Made by a program: the position numbers and the translations under genes. 59,632 nucleotides of DNA from an uncultured Porphyromonadaceae bacterium (GTDB lineage Bacteria > Bacteroidota > Bacteroidia > Bacteroidales > Muribaculaceae): positions 1 to 59,632 of the forward strand of contig URAU01000016.1 in the NCBI GenBank assembly GCA_900545955.1, read 5' to 3'. Below, piece by piece: positions 35,401 through 45,400 of this stretch (positions are counted from its first letter, which is position 1; every line of letters begins with the position of its first letter). The notes beneath the pieces were generated by a model, which did not search any database, was not told where the DNA came from, and was given only the letters and a program-made list of their open reading frames with translations.

Positions 35401-35461
35401 CGTTTGGTTGTTAGTTGTTTGCAATTTAGGTATGTATAGATGTAAACGCCTAAAAGCGTTG

Positions 35462-35469
35462 CAAAGTTA
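35462..35469 (-). promoter_or_regulatory. -7 box of the FKBP operon
   Basis: CAAAGTTA on the plus strand reads TAACTTTG on the minus strand, 62 bases before the first FKBP start. The -33 element is poor. Confidence 0.5.
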
Positions 35470-35547
35470 GGCAAATACTGCCAACAATATCCAGCACCCT
35501 ATAATAATATCTGTTAAATTCGGGCGGATGAGGATATAAAGCGGCGA

Positions 35548-37440
35548 CTACCTGAGCCATGCCGTGGGATTTTCCTTGACTCGCTGATTGCGGATTTCGA
35601 AGTGAAGAACCGAGCGGTTGGCGTCGGCCGTATCGGTGAATACCGTGCCGATGGCCTGACCGGCCTTCACTTTCTGGCCGTTGCTCACGGAGATCGCGCC
35701 CAGATTGGCGTAGACCGTCATATACCGGCCGTGACGTATCACCACGACGGTATTGTAGCCGTCGGGGCGGAACACGGCCGACACTTCGCCGTCGAACACC
35801 GAGCGCACCGTGGCGCCGGGCTCCGTCTGCATGTCTATGCCCGAGTTATTGGTCTCCACATGGGGAAGCGTCGGGTGCTTTTGGCGTCCGAATCCCTTCA
35901 CGATGGTATATCGGCCGCTCACGGGGTAAGGCAGGCGTCCACGAGCCTTCTCGAAGTCGGAACCGAGATCGGCCTCGACGGCAGTAGCGGCGATTCCGCT
36001 CGCGCCGGTGGCTACAGGTGCTGCCAGTCGCGTTGCGGCGGCTTCGGTGGTCGACGACGAGGCCGGGAGCGCAGCGCCTCCCATATTGTTCTTCCCCTTG
36101 TGTTTCACAGGCTTGCCGGCACGGGCTTTGGCCTGGGCGGCCTGCTTGTCGGCCTCGGCCTGACGTTTTGCCGCTTCGCGCTCGGCCTTTACGCGTTCCT
36201 GTTCGGCCTTTTTGGCGGCGGCACGCTCCTGTTTGGCCTTCTTTTCAGCAAGCTTGCGCTGCTCCTTGTCGGCTTCGGCGGCAGCCTTGCGCTCTGCTTC
36301 GGCAGCACGCGCCTGAGCTGCTTTCTCCGCCTCCTTGGCTTTCTGAGCCTCGCGTGCGGCGGCCCGGGCCTTTTCAGCTTCCACGGCGGCGAGCCGTTCC
36401 GCCTCGGCCTTTTCAGCGGCCTCGCGCTCAGCCTCGGCTTTTGCGGCTGCCTCAGCTTCAGCCTTACGGCGCGCTTCGGCGGCAGCTTTTCGTTCGGCAA
36501 CCTCCTTCTCGCGGCGGATTCGCTCCTGGCGAGCTGCCTCCTCGGCAATGATGCGGTCGAGCTCGGCGTCGAGGGCACGAGCCTCGCGCTGACGGCGGTC
36601 CATTATTGCGTTCAGCTCGGCTCCCTCGGATTTGAGGCGGTCGACGAGCGTAGATGTCTCCCCTTGTTTTTTCACCAGGAGAGCCTTCTGGCCGTTGAGC
36701 TGCCCGAGCGTTGCCGAGGCCGACTCGCGCAGACCTGACAGGGCCGTCTTGCGCTTGTCGATGTCGGAACGCAGCGTGGTGATTTCCGACGAACGGCGCT
36801 TGCGCCATTTAGAGAACTGCTTGAGCGAACGCATGCGCCGGTAGGCCTGGCTGAACGACTCGGAGGAGAAGATGAAGGCCAACGCACCTTTCTGCTGGCG
36901 TGCGCTCTGGGTTTTGCGCACGGCGCGCACGTAACGGTCGGTGATGGCCTTCAGGCGCGTGTCGAGAGCGTGGATGGAGTCTGTGGCCGAGCCGATGGCG
37001 CGGTTTATGGAGTCGATGTTGTGGCTGAGCGTGCCGATATTCACGTTGCAGTTGGCGATTTCTCCCTCAAGAAGATTGAGCTGGTTGAGGCGCTGCTCGG
37101 TCTCCTTGGTGTTGAGATTGAGCTTACGGCGCGTCTCACGCAGAGCCGCGGTATTCTGCTCGCGCGCCTTCTTGATTTCGGCGGCTGTGCGCGGTTTTGT
37201 CTGCTTCCCCTTTCCCGCGCTCTGTTTTCCCTTAGTTTTTCCGGCAGATGTGCTTTTTTTCTTGTTGGCCGATGGGGCGGAAGTGGTCTTTTTCTTCTTT
37301 TTCGACGAGGTATTCTTCTTACCTCCCTTCGAGGCTGTCTGTTCGGTGGGAGCCGCAAAGGCGGAATCGCTTCCGGCGACTATGGAGACACCTGAGAGTA
37401 TGACGATTACTGATAGAAATGCTGCAAGCTTTTTCTTCAT
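35548..37440 (-). CDS. EnvC-like murein hydrolase activator with degenerate LytM domain
   Basis: The 630-residue exported protein has a signal peptide (MKKKLAAFLSVIVILSGVSI), then a Ser/Lys-rich linker. A coiled coil (residues 75-275) of the EnvC type follows, then an Ala/Glu/Lys-rich helix of about 130 residues (KAEAEAAAKAEAEREA and similar) and a C-terminal LytM/M23 fold (residues 500-630). Two metal ligands of active M23 peptidases appear to be missing: NNSGIDM in place of HxGxD, and LHFEIR in place of HxH. This suggests an activator of amidases rather than a peptidase. It is downstream of DUF4292, TPR and dut genes on the same strand. Confidence 0.82.
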   Translation of the reverse strand: MKKKLAAFLSVIVILSGVSIVAGSDSAFAAPTEQTASKGGKKNTSSKKKKKTTSAPSANKKKSTSAGKTKGKQSAGKGKQTKPRTAAEIKKAREQNTAALRETRRKLNLNTKETEQRLNQLNLLEGEIANCNVNIGTLSHNIDSINRAIGSATDSIHALDTRLKAITDRYVRAVRKTQSARQQKGALAFIFSSESFSQAYRRMRSLKQFSKWRKRRSSEITTLRSDIDKRKTALSGLRESASATLGQLNGQKALLVKKQGETSTLVDRLKSEGAELNAIMDRRQREARALDAELDRIIAEEAARQERIRREKEVAERKAAAEARRKAEAEAAAKAEAEREAAEKAEAERLAAVEAEKARAAAREAQKAKEAEKAAQARAAEAERKAAAEADKEQRKLAEKKAKQERAAAKKAEQERVKAEREAAKRQAEADKQAAQAKARAGKPVKHKGKNNMGGAALPASSSTTEAAATRLAAPVATGASGIAATAVEADLGSDFEKARGRLPYPVSGRYTIVKGFGRQKHPTLPHVETNNSGIDMQTEPGATVRSVFDGEVSAVFRPDGYNTVVVIRHGRYMTVYANLGAISVSNGQKVKAGQAIGTVFTDTADANRSVLHFEIRNQRVKENPTAWLR

Positions 37441-37501
37441 TGCGGAGATGTGTGGTCTGTGATGGGGGGTATCGACTGGTATTCAGAGGGGAATAGGGGG
37501 T

Positions 37502-38377
37502 TCAGAACGACTGCAGCAGCTTCAGAAGCTGCTCTGTGGCCATACGCGTATATCCTTTCGGAGTAGTCCACTGCTGGGTTACTCCGCGGTTCCATTTGGC
37601 CGACTGGAGATTCCACGTTAGCGAAAGGTCGACCGGCTTCCCCTTCATGGTCTGCATGGCTGCCACGGAACTTACAGCCCCGGCAGGAGTGGAATAATAT
37701 GTAGCGTAGTTGATTACGACAGCGGTCGATTCGCCAATGGTAACGGACGCCGCTGCCAGACAGTCGGCGGAATTGTCGAGGATGAATCCGTAGTTAAAGT
37801 CCTGCGGCTCGGCGGCCGGGAGTATCATCAGCCCTTCGGACGAGGGAATCATGCGGATGGCTCCCGACGATGCCGGCGTGAGCGTTCCGCCCGACTTGCC
37901 GGTGAGGAAGGCGCGCCCCAGGAGCATGTCCTGGAAGTTGCCGATAGTCACGTCGTTGCTCCCCAGAAAGCGCTGGAGGCTCTCCGAGAGGTAGCGTTTG
38001 TGGTATTTGTCGACGGCATGGACGGAATCGTTGTCAAGCCATACCTTCGCCACCTCGAATCCGAGCATCCGCACGGAGAATAACACCCATTGGTTGTGTT
38101 TCATAGTGCACTGGGCCGTGACGCTGAATGCCTTCGGCCGTGTAATAGACAGCCGGACGGGGAGGGCCACGTCGTCCCAGTCGGCATACGATGCCGTCAG
38201 CGAGTCGAAGCGCACGGCGGGAGCCACCTGCGAGAGCGCGCCGCCGGAGGCGCCGGTAGAGGTATATGCTGGAGCCTTCTTCACGGTGCTGCAGCCCGAT
38301 GCAAGGAGGATCAGCACAGCCCCCAGCGGCATAAGCAGCCGGGAGCGGAGGAGGCGGTTTATTGCAAGGTTATTCAT
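37502..38377 (-). CDS. DUF4292 family lipoprotein
   Basis: The 291-residue lipoprotein (lipobox LLASGC) has a LolA-like beta-rich body, which is how DUF4292 proteins are thought to fold. Recognisable parts are the VALPVRLSITRPKAFSVTAQ strand pair, VRMLGFEVAKVWLDNDSV and DYNYGFILDN-like FNYGFILDNSA. DUF4292 occurs with TPR and EnvC-like genes across Bacteroidetes. Function unknown; a role in envelope lipid or lipoprotein handling is only inferred. The start overlaps the TPR gene stop by eight bases, which implies coupled translation. Confidence 0.78.
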   Translation of the reverse strand: MNNLAINRLLRSRLLMPLGAVLILLASGCSTVKKAPAYTSTGASGGALSQVAPAVRFDSLTASYADWDDVALPVRLSITRPKAFSVTAQCTMKHNQWVLFSVRMLGFEVAKVWLDNDSVHAVDKYHKRYLSESLQRFLGSNDVTIGNFQDMLLGRAFLTGKSGGTLTPASSGAIRMIPSSEGLMILPAAEPQDFNYGFILDNSADCLAAASVTIGESTAVVINYATYYSTPAGAVSSVAAMQTMKGKPVDLSLTWNLQSAKWNRGVTQQWTTPKGYTRMATEQLLKLLQSF

Positions 38378-40154
38378 AATAATGCGTGCGGTTCTTCACT
38401 TTTTTGCGAAGCAGGGCGTTGTCAGGGTCGAGTTTAAGGGCTTCCGTCCATAGACGGATAGCCTCGTCCGGGTCGCCGTTCATATAATATATGTCGCCGG
38501 CATGATGGAGCACGTCGGCCTGCGGATTGTCAGCCTCTAAAACGAGTGCCTTGTCTATAATCTCGCGGGCCTTGGTGTAGTTTTTCTGCTTGAAGAGCAC
38601 CCAGGCATAGGTGTCGAGAGCCGTGTCGTTTTCGGGATTGTTGCGCACGGTTATGGCACTCATGCGCTCTGCCCGGTCGAGGTCTATCCCCTCCTCGGCC
38701 ATGAAGTAGGCGCAGTTGTTCAGCGCGAGCATATTCTCGGGATTGTAGTCGAGGGCACGGCCGTAGTAGACGAAGGCCGAATCCTTCGCACCTGCCTTGT
38801 AGAGCTCGTCGCCTATGGAGCAGAGGATGTTTGAGCGCAGCTCGGTGTCGGCCTCGGGGGCGGCGCGCAGCGCGCTGTGAAGGGAATCGACCGCCTCAGC
38901 TCCGCGGCCGAGCATCCCCAGTGAGTTGGCCGCGTAGAATTTCAGCAGCGGGTCGGCGGGAAGGTAGTGGATTCCCCTCCGGGCGATTTCAAGAGCCTTC
39001 TCGTAGTTTCCGGCCTGGCCGTAGAGTCCGGAAGTCGACTTCCAGCGGTCGGAATTCGAGGGATCGAGGTCGAGGGCATATTCCTGCTGTTCGGCGGCCG
39101 CCTTGGTATTGTCGACGGCTATGAGATAGGAAGAGAAGAGGTCGCGGATGGACGTCTCGTGGGGATGGCTGATAAGCAGCGTGTCGAAAAGCGCCTCGAT
39201 TCGAGGCCGCTGAATGGTGTCGGCAATTACCTGCCGGATATAGCTGGAAAGCATCTGCAGCTTCACGTCGAGGTCCAGACCGTCCTGACGCACGGCTTCC
39301 ACCACCTCGCGGTCGTAAGCTATGGAATCGCCGGTGGCTCGGTAGAACTCGGCTCGCTTATAGTACGGCAGACCGTTGGATGGGTCGATTTCGCATGCGG
39401 CGTTGTAGTATGCTATGGCCGAATCGGGGCGACCCAGAGCCATGAAGACGTCGCCGGCATAGATGGAATTTGGCACGCTTGCCTTCGACGAGGCAAGCAG
39501 ATGGTGGACTTCCGCAAGTGTGGCCGCAGTATCGTTCAGGGCCATCAGGGAGGCTACTTTGTGTGAGCTCAGTCCGATGTCGGGTCCTTCGGCACGCTCT
39601 ATGCGGTCGAGCACCTGAATAGCGCGCCGCAGATTGGCCGAGTCTCGGCTCTCGTGGAGAGCCTCGGCATATTTGAGCGCGACGGTAGGCTTCGACGGAT
39701 TGAGCGAGTCGAGCGTCTGCCATACGCGGATGCTTTCCCTGTTGTTGCCCAGCTGGTTGTTCACCATGCCGTAGAATATGGCATCGTAGTAGTTGTCGGG
39801 ATGAGCGTTGAAATTATCGCGCATCATGGCATAGCCTTCGGCGGCCATGGTGGAGTCGGTCTGCCCCAGTGCCATCAGATAGTAGCCAAGGTAGAGCGAC
39901 CCTTCGGTATCGGAGCGGTCGAGGTCGCGCGCTCGCGTCAGAAGCTCAAAATAGGCATCATCGTTGCCGAGAGCGTTCTGGCGCATGGCCTCCATATACA
40001 CGTAGTCGGCCTTGCGGCGGTTGGCTTCAGCGCTCCAGTCGGCCTTTTTATGGCTGCGGCTCCCCTTGCCGTCGGCCATAAAGCCGGAGGCAACCACTGC
40101 CACGGCCATTGCCACGGCGAAAAGTCGGAAAAGTCGGTGGGCGGATTTAATCAT
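38370..40154 (-). CDS. Tetratricopeptide-repeat protein, exported
   Basis: The 594-residue protein has a signal peptide (MIKSAHRLFRLFAVAMAVAV, then VASGFMA) and at least ten TPR-like helix pairs, such as YYGRALDYNPENMLALNNCA near residue 470 and AIRLWTEALKLDPDNALLRK at the end. It probably acts as a scaffold for protein complexes in the envelope. It is flanked by dut (24 bases upstream) and DUF4292 (8-base overlap). This dut-TPR-DUF4292-EnvC order is common in the phylum. Confidence 0.85.
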   Translation of the reverse strand: MIKSAHRLFRLFAVAMAVAVVASGFMADGKGSRSHKKADWSAEANRRKADYVYMEAMRQNALGNDDAYFELLTRARDLDRSDTEGSLYLGYYLMALGQTDSTMAAEGYAMMRDNFNAHPDNYYDAIFYGMVNNQLGNNRESIRVWQTLDSLNPSKPTVALKYAEALHESRDSANLRRAIQVLDRIERAEGPDIGLSSHKVASLMALNDTAATLAEVHHLLASSKASVPNSIYAGDVFMALGRPDSAIAYYNAACEIDPSNGLPYYKRAEFYRATGDSIAYDREVVEAVRQDGLDLDVKLQMLSSYIRQVIADTIQRPRIEALFDTLLISHPHETSIRDLFSSYLIAVDNTKAAAEQQEYALDLDPSNSDRWKSTSGLYGQAGNYEKALEIARRGIHYLPADPLLKFYAANSLGMLGRGAEAVDSLHSALRAAPEADTELRSNILCSIGDELYKAGAKDSAFVYYGRALDYNPENMLALNNCAYFMAEEGIDLDRAERMSAITVRNNPENDTALDTYAWVLFKQKNYTKAREIIDKALVLEADNPQADVLHHAGDIYYMNGDPDEAIRLWTEALKLDPDNALLRKKVKNRTHYYE

Positions 40155-40178
40155 TTTCTGAAGTAATGAATGGAGTGG

Positions 40179-40625
40179 TCAATTGGTGCCGGTATGGCCG
40201 AACGCTCCGTCGCCACGCTCGGTCTGGTCGATGCGGTCGGTCGGCTCCCAGTCCACGCGCGTGTAGCGTGTGATAACCATCTGGCATACGCGCTCGCCGT
40301 CGGCGATGGTGAAAGGCTCGTTGCTGAGATTCACCACAATTACGCCGATTTCGCCACGGTAGTCGCTGTCGACCGTTCCGGGGGTGTTCACCAGCGAGAT
40401 GCCGTGCTTTATGGCCAGGCCGCTGCGCGGACGTATCTGGCATTCATAGCCGTGGGGAAGCTGCATGTAGAGACCCGTCGGAATGAGCGCCCGCTCGAGC
40501 GGACCGAGTGTCACGGCGCCGTCAGGCAGGAAGGCGCGCACGTCCATCCCCGCCGAACCCGGAGTGGCATACGCCGGAAGCGGATGATGCGACTTATTGA
40601 TTATCTTGACCTTGATGGTTTCCAT
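40179..40625 (-). CDS. dut: dUTP diphosphatase
   Basis: Dut hydrolyses dUTP to dUMP and keeps uracil out of DNA. The 148-residue trimeric type has all five motifs: PGSAGMDVRA, RPRSGLAIKHG, GTVDSDYRGEIGV, GERVCQMVI and the C-terminal RGDGAFGHTGTN, the last with Ala-Phe in place of the usual Gly-Phe. Length is normal. It begins the four-gene minus-strand block that ends with the EnvC-like protein. No clear TAnnTTTG box is upstream. Confidence 0.95.
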   Translation of the reverse strand: METIKVKIINKSHHPLPAYATPGSAGMDVRAFLPDGAVTLGPLERALIPTGLYMQLPHGYECQIRPRSGLAIKHGISLVNTPGTVDSDYRGEIGVIVVNLSNEPFTIADGERVCQMVITRYTRVDWEPTDRIDQTERGDGAFGHTGTN

Positions 40626-41159
40626 ATCTTTAAATTTTAAATTTCGTAAGTGCTTTTCAAATTATAACACACAAACGACCCGAAATAACCTACGAAAGTA
40701 GCAAAAATATCGCTAACGTCCGCGCCCGCACATCAAATTACCCGATTTTTTATGCCTTTTTGGCATTTTCCACATCTGAAGAAGAAAATGTGATTGTTCT
40801 ATGAAGGTTGGCCTTTCATTGATTCTAATTCGTCGGTCGCGACCGACGAATTGTTGACAAGAACGAATATTTGAAATAGCATATGTACCGAATTATACAT
40901 GGTTAAAAATTCGTATTATCAGTTTCTTATATTTTTCCATAAACCGATTCATCAGCGCGCACGAAAAAATACCGCCATGAAACAAATATCCTGCCACTCG
41001 GTACAATTTCGAGCATTTACTAGTGCTACTCCGTCCTGTCGTTTCATCCACACTTTGTCTGTCTGTTCCGCATTTACTATGAATAAATCTCTGAGCCTTC
41101 TCTCTGAACCTTTGTAAATTTCGCCGCAAAATTTCGGCACAACTTCACTTATTTAAAAC
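40626..41159. other. A/T-rich non-coding spacer
   Basis: About 530 bases without a convincing gene. It holds a perfect 26-bp palindrome (40827-40852), a weak ATGCC/GGCAT hairpin with T-runs near 40750 and a stretch (40893-41140) where short frames are open on both strands but show no recognisable protein. Possible remnant of an older gene. Confidence 0.5.
40827..40852. promoter_or_regulatory. Perfect 26-bp palindrome
   Basis: AATTCGTCGGTCG is followed directly by its exact reverse complement. There is no loop and no T-run, so an operator for a dimeric regulator is more likely than a terminator. It lies about 200 bases upstream of dut (minus strand) and 330 bases before the RNA candidate (plus strand). 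Confidence 0.55.
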
Positions 41160-41175
41160 TAATTTTGTAGATTTG
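41160..41175 (+). promoter_or_regulatory. Two overlapping -7 boxes before the RNA candidate
   Basis: TAATTTTG (41160-41167) and TAGATTTG (41168-41175) both match TAnnTTTG. No clear -33 element is seen. A transcript would start near 41182. Confidence 0.5.
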
Positions 41176-41215
41176 CATAGCCGTGCTCCACGCGAGCGTG
41201 GCTGCTACATATCTG

Positions 41216-41431
41216 AAAGCGTTTTTTGCTTATCCTTTCAAGGAAAATCGCCAATTTTCAATACTACGAAGGTAAAGCAGTCGAAAAAGCGCTCATGCTT
41301 GTCGTATATCCGCTCCCATGTGTGGACTTTGATATCCGATAAAGCGTGGGAGTGGACTGTCTGTTTCGTAGTACGGCGTTTGGCGATGCCCCCTTGAAGA
41401 CAGGCAGGAACATCATTCCACGCTTTTTTCG
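41216..41431 (+). ncRNA. Rod-shaped structured RNA candidate (6S-like or leader)
   Basis: A series of nested complementary blocks folds the region into one long rod: 41216-41222 with 41420-41426; 41235-41243 with 41392-41399; 41247-41254 with 41380-41387; 41262-41270 with 41365-41373; 41309-41320 with 41345-41356. These pairs have only one bulged base and two G-U pairs. An asymmetric internal loop of 38 against 8 bases sits near the middle. The 3' end is CGCTTTTTTCG, a terminator-like T-run. A rod with a large central bubble is the 6S RNA architecture, but a regulatory leader of the lipoprotein gene at 41482 is an alternative. A small GC hairpin (41188-41201) precedes it. Confidence 0.6.
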
Positions 41432-41481
41432 TATCACACTTAAAAGTCGGCTCCGGGAATGGGAACGACAGGATTAAAGCT

Positions 41482-42048
41482 ATGAAAAAACTGCTAAGAC
41501 ATCTGCTGCTCATTTTTGCCGCGGCAGCAACTCTTCCGCTCGCCTCGTGTGGCGGCGATGGCGACGACCCCGACATCCCCCCGGCCCCTACGACAGACTA
41601 TAAAGTCGAGACCGGCACCACCGACTTCGACCTCTATCTTAGCATCGTGACAAAAGACTATGGCGGCATTCTCCTTTGCGAAATGGGAATGTGGCTCGAT
41701 TGGATTACACCTCCTGCATCTCCCGACCCTGGAATGGGAGAAGCCAACGAATCATGGATAAGAGGCAGCTACCTCGGATTTTCACGCATAAACACAGGCC
41801 ACTACGGTGAGAATCTGAAAATCGCCTGCGTGGGAAATGTATCATCATTAAATCAGATTAAGAAACTTCCGGCAGCCGACCAGTGGAGCGATTTCAAGCT
41901 GTTATACGAAAAAGGAGGCTATATTGTCGAAGGCACATACCGAGGCACACTCTATTACATAAGAATCTTCATCCCGCGAGCCAACTACGACGCCACCGGC
42001 AAACCCGTTGGCATCGACTACGAATGGCAGCAATTCATCCCCGAATAA
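41482..42048 (+). CDS. Small lipoprotein of unknown function
   Basis: The 188-residue protein has a lipoprotein signal (MKKLLRHLLLIFAAAATLP, then LASC) and an acidic, Pro-rich linker after the Cys (GGDGDDPDIPPAP), typical of surface-exposed Bacteroidetes lipoproteins. The rest is a compact beta-rich domain with EMGMWLDWITPP and YYIRIFIPRANYD. I recognise no family. It lies 50 bases after the structured RNA candidate and may depend on it or share its promoter, since no other promoter was found. Confidence 0.65.
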   Translation: MKKLLRHLLLIFAAAATLPLASCGGDGDDPDIPPAPTTDYKVETGTTDFDLYLSIVTKDYGGILLCEMGMWLDWITPPASPDPGMGEANESWIRGSYLGFSRINTGHYGENLKIACVGNVSSLNQIKKLPAADQWSDFKLLYEKGGYIVEGTYRGTLYYIRIFIPRANYDATGKPVGIDYEWQQFIPE

Positions 42049-42108
42049 CTCACCAGCCAATCATCTCCGACTTTTCACTCCCTCGGTTGAATTGTCGCCA
42101 ATATTAAC

Positions 42109-42145
42109 GAAGCCACCGCCCCTTCCCGGCGGTGGCTTCCCTTTT
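42109..42145. terminator. Terminator after the small lipoprotein
   Basis: A 12-bp perfect stem (GAAGCCACCGCC with GGCGGTGGCTTC) and a 7-base loop, followed by CCTTTTC. Confidence 0.85.
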
Positions 42146-42215
42146 CAGAATAACCGGGAAAATCCCCTCTAATCCTCAGCAGATAGCGCCTGCAAAGCCA
42201 CCTGATGGTAGTCCT

Positions 42216-42234
42216 GTGGGAGGGCTTCAGCCCG
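42216..42234 (+). repeat. REP-like hairpin, weaker relative
   Basis: GTGGGAGGGCTTCAGCCCG has the same GTGGG start, short G+C stem and TTCA loop as the hairpins at 9513 and 56159, but a different stem sequence. Confidence 0.4.
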
Positions 42235-42409
42235 ACGCCTCTTCGGCTGCCATGCTTACCGCCGTATCTGTAGTTCATGGTTGATTCGGTCAATAGCAGT
42301 TGCCATTAGCGATTGGAATTAGCGATTGGAATCGGAGGGGGACTCATTCATGTGCGTTTACCGCAATAATCGGGGGATTTTCACGTTATATAGGCGGTAA
42401 AATACACGC

Positions 42410-45400
42410 ATGAGAAATCTTTACAACAATATAGCTGACAAAACTTTAAGCACCCTCAGTCTCGGCAGGGCGCGCAAGGCGTTCGCCGCGGCGGCTCTGG
42501 CGCTGATAGCCCTGGCCGCGGCGCCGTCGGCATCGGCTCTTCCGGCCGATACCTATGCCGCAAGCTCCCGCCTGGCTTCGGGGAGATGGATCAAGGTGTC
42601 GGTAACGGGCTCGGGAATGCACAAGATTTCCGACGAATCGCTACGCGCCTGGGGGCTTAATCCCGCAAAAACAAAAATTTACGGATACGGAGCACGGCGT
42701 CTGCCCGAGGAACTTAATTCCGGCTATCTCGACGACCTTCCCCAGACTCCGTCGGAGTATGTGGGTGGCCGCGGACTTTTTTTCTACGCTGAAGGGCCGC
42801 GCACATTCACGTTGCGCAACGGCAACTACGCCACGCCGGTCAACAACCCCTTCACCGATCTGGGCTATTATTACCTCTCCGACAGCGGTTCCGACGAACG
42901 GCTCGCACCTGGAGAATCCGGCTCTGCCTACGCTCCGACCGAGCAGTCGCCCTCCACGTTCTACGACCGGGCCGTCCATGAAGTCGATCTCTACTCACCC
43001 GGCAACGTGGGTTTCTTCCTGACAGGCGAAGACTTCCGCTATAAACCCGCACAGACCTTCACGCTCAACCTCTCCAACCCCGACGAATCGCAGCCGGCTC
43101 TCGTAGAGGTAAGTTTCGTGGCCCATACCGTCAACGCCGGCGGCCGTATATCAGTCGGGGTGAACGGCACGACGCTCCCGTCGACCGCATCCGACAACTT
43201 CACTCAGGTCACCGACGTGCACACCTTCGGACGTGAGATTCTTACCCGTAAGCAGGCTCAGTTCAAGGGGTCGCGCCTCAACGTGGAGATTCGCTTCAGC
43301 GCCTCCGGCAGCGTGACACGCGCAAATCTCAACTATATCTGCGTGAGCTACGCGCGCAAGCTCCAGCTCGGCTCGGGCAAATGCCTGAACTTCACCATCG
43401 CCAACGCGCGCCCCACTCTCGGCGGCGCATCCGACGCCACCCGCATCTGGGACGTCACCGACCCGCTCGAAGCCACTGCCGTGCGCCATCAGGTGTCAGG
43501 CGGTTTTGCCGGATGGCAGAGCAGCTACGCCGGAGCCACACGCCGATATGCCGCCTGGGAGCCCTCCGGCTCCTTCCCCTCGCCACAGATGGTCGAAGAG
43601 GTGGCCAGCCAGAATATCCACGCAAAGGATGTGCCCGACATGGTGATCTTCACCCCCGCGGAATGGCGCACGGAAGCCGAAAGGCTCGCACAGATGCACC
43701 GCACCGACGCCACCGACCCGCTTGACGTGCTCGTGCTCACTCCGCGCCAGGTCTACAACGAATTCTCCTCGGGCTCGCCCGACGCCCAGGCATTCCGCAA
43801 GGTGCTGAAAATGTTCTACGACCGCGGGCAGTCTGCCCCCTCGGGCAAGCGCCTGCGCTACGCCATGTTTTTCAGCCGTCCGACCTTCGATCCCCGACTG
43901 AAGACCGAAGTAGTGCGCTCGCTCGGCTACACCATGCTCCCGGCATGGTTCTCCGACTCGGGCCTCAACGAGAACGACGCCTATACCACCGACGACATTT
44001 TCGGATTTCTCGAAGACGGCTCCGGCGTGAACCAGAGCCGCGACAAACTCAGCATAGCAGTGGGCCGCATCCCGGCCGTATCGATTGCCGAGGCCAAGGC
44101 CGCCGTCGACAAGATTGCCTACTACTCTTCCCGTCTGCCTAAAGGCAACTGGAAAAACAACCTGCTGATTCTCGCCGACGACCAGGACAACGGCGACCAC
44201 ATGACCCAGGCCAACACCATGGCAGCCGCTCTCGAAGGCTCGGATTCCGGCTCCGATATTTTCCTGCGCAAGGTCTATCTTGATGAATTCGAGCTTGTGG
44301 CCAACCGCTATCCGGAGGCAAAGACCCAGCTGTTCCGTCTGCTCGACGAGGGAGTGGCCTTCTGGAGCTTCCAGGGCCATGGCGCACCCACGTCGCTCAC
44401 CCACGAGCAGGTGGTCACCTATCAGGAACTCAACTCCTTCGACCTACGCCACTGGCCCGTGATGTATGCCGCCACCTGCGATTTCATGAAGTGGGACTCC
44501 CCCACCCGCAGCGGCGCCGAAATGCTTTTCAACAATCCCAACGGCGGCGTGATAGGTGCCATCAGCGCAACGCGCCCGGCCTATATCTCGCAAAACGGCG
44601 AACTATCCGCCGCCGTGGGACGCAATATGTTCACCCGCGACGACCGCGGCCTCATCGTGCCTCTCGGCGAGGGCTACCGCCTCTCGAAAAATGACTACCG
44701 TAACTCGGAAGGTACGCCCGTATCCAATGCCAACAAGCTGCGCTACGTATTGCTCGGCGACCCCGCCATGCGCATGATTTTCCCCTCCAACCGCATCGTG
44801 CTCGACGAAATGGGCGGACGCCCCGTCGTATCGCTCGACGCCGAGGAGGAGCCGGCCACGCTTATGGCCCGACAGACCACCACCGCCAAAGGCCGCGTGG
44901 TCGACCCCCTCACCGGAGCCACACTTACCGGATTCAACGGCACGCTCAGCGCCGTGCTCTACGACGCCGAGGAGTCGGTGACCACCCGCGGCAACGGCAA
45001 GGAAGGAACGCCCGTAACCTTCGACCGCCAGGGATCACGCCTCTTCGTAGGGAGCGCCAAGATCGTGAACGGTGAATTCACCATGCAGATCAACATGCCG
45101 GCCGAAGTGGCCGACAACTACCGCCGTGCGGCTTTCAACCTCTACGCCCAGGGCACCATTGCGAACAAGACCGCTGAAGCCGCATCGCTCTGCCGCGACT
45201 TCTATGTCTACGGTGAGGATGAAAACGCACGTCCCGACAATCAGCCCCCGGTGGTCGAGCAGATTTACCTCAACCACCCCTCGTTCGAGAACGGCCAGGA
45301 AGTGAATCCCAACCCCGTGCTGATTGCCCGCGTTTCCGACAATCTCGGCATAAACCTCAGTCAGGCCGGCGTGGGCCACGCCATGACTATCTCGCTCGAC

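Larger units (their letters stand above)
42049..42409. other. Spacer between the lipoprotein and porU
   Basis: About 360 bases. It contains a strong terminator (42109-42145), a REP-like hairpin (42216-42234) and two direct copies of ATTAGCGATTGGA (42305-42317 and 42318-42330). The last 80 bases are the porU leader; no TAnnTTTG box was found there. Confidence 0.5.

Noticed and set aside
41238..41576. Minus-strand frame of 112 codons over the first RNA candidate
   Set aside because: It coincides with the large inverted repeat and covers the lipoprotein signal region; no family or start context.
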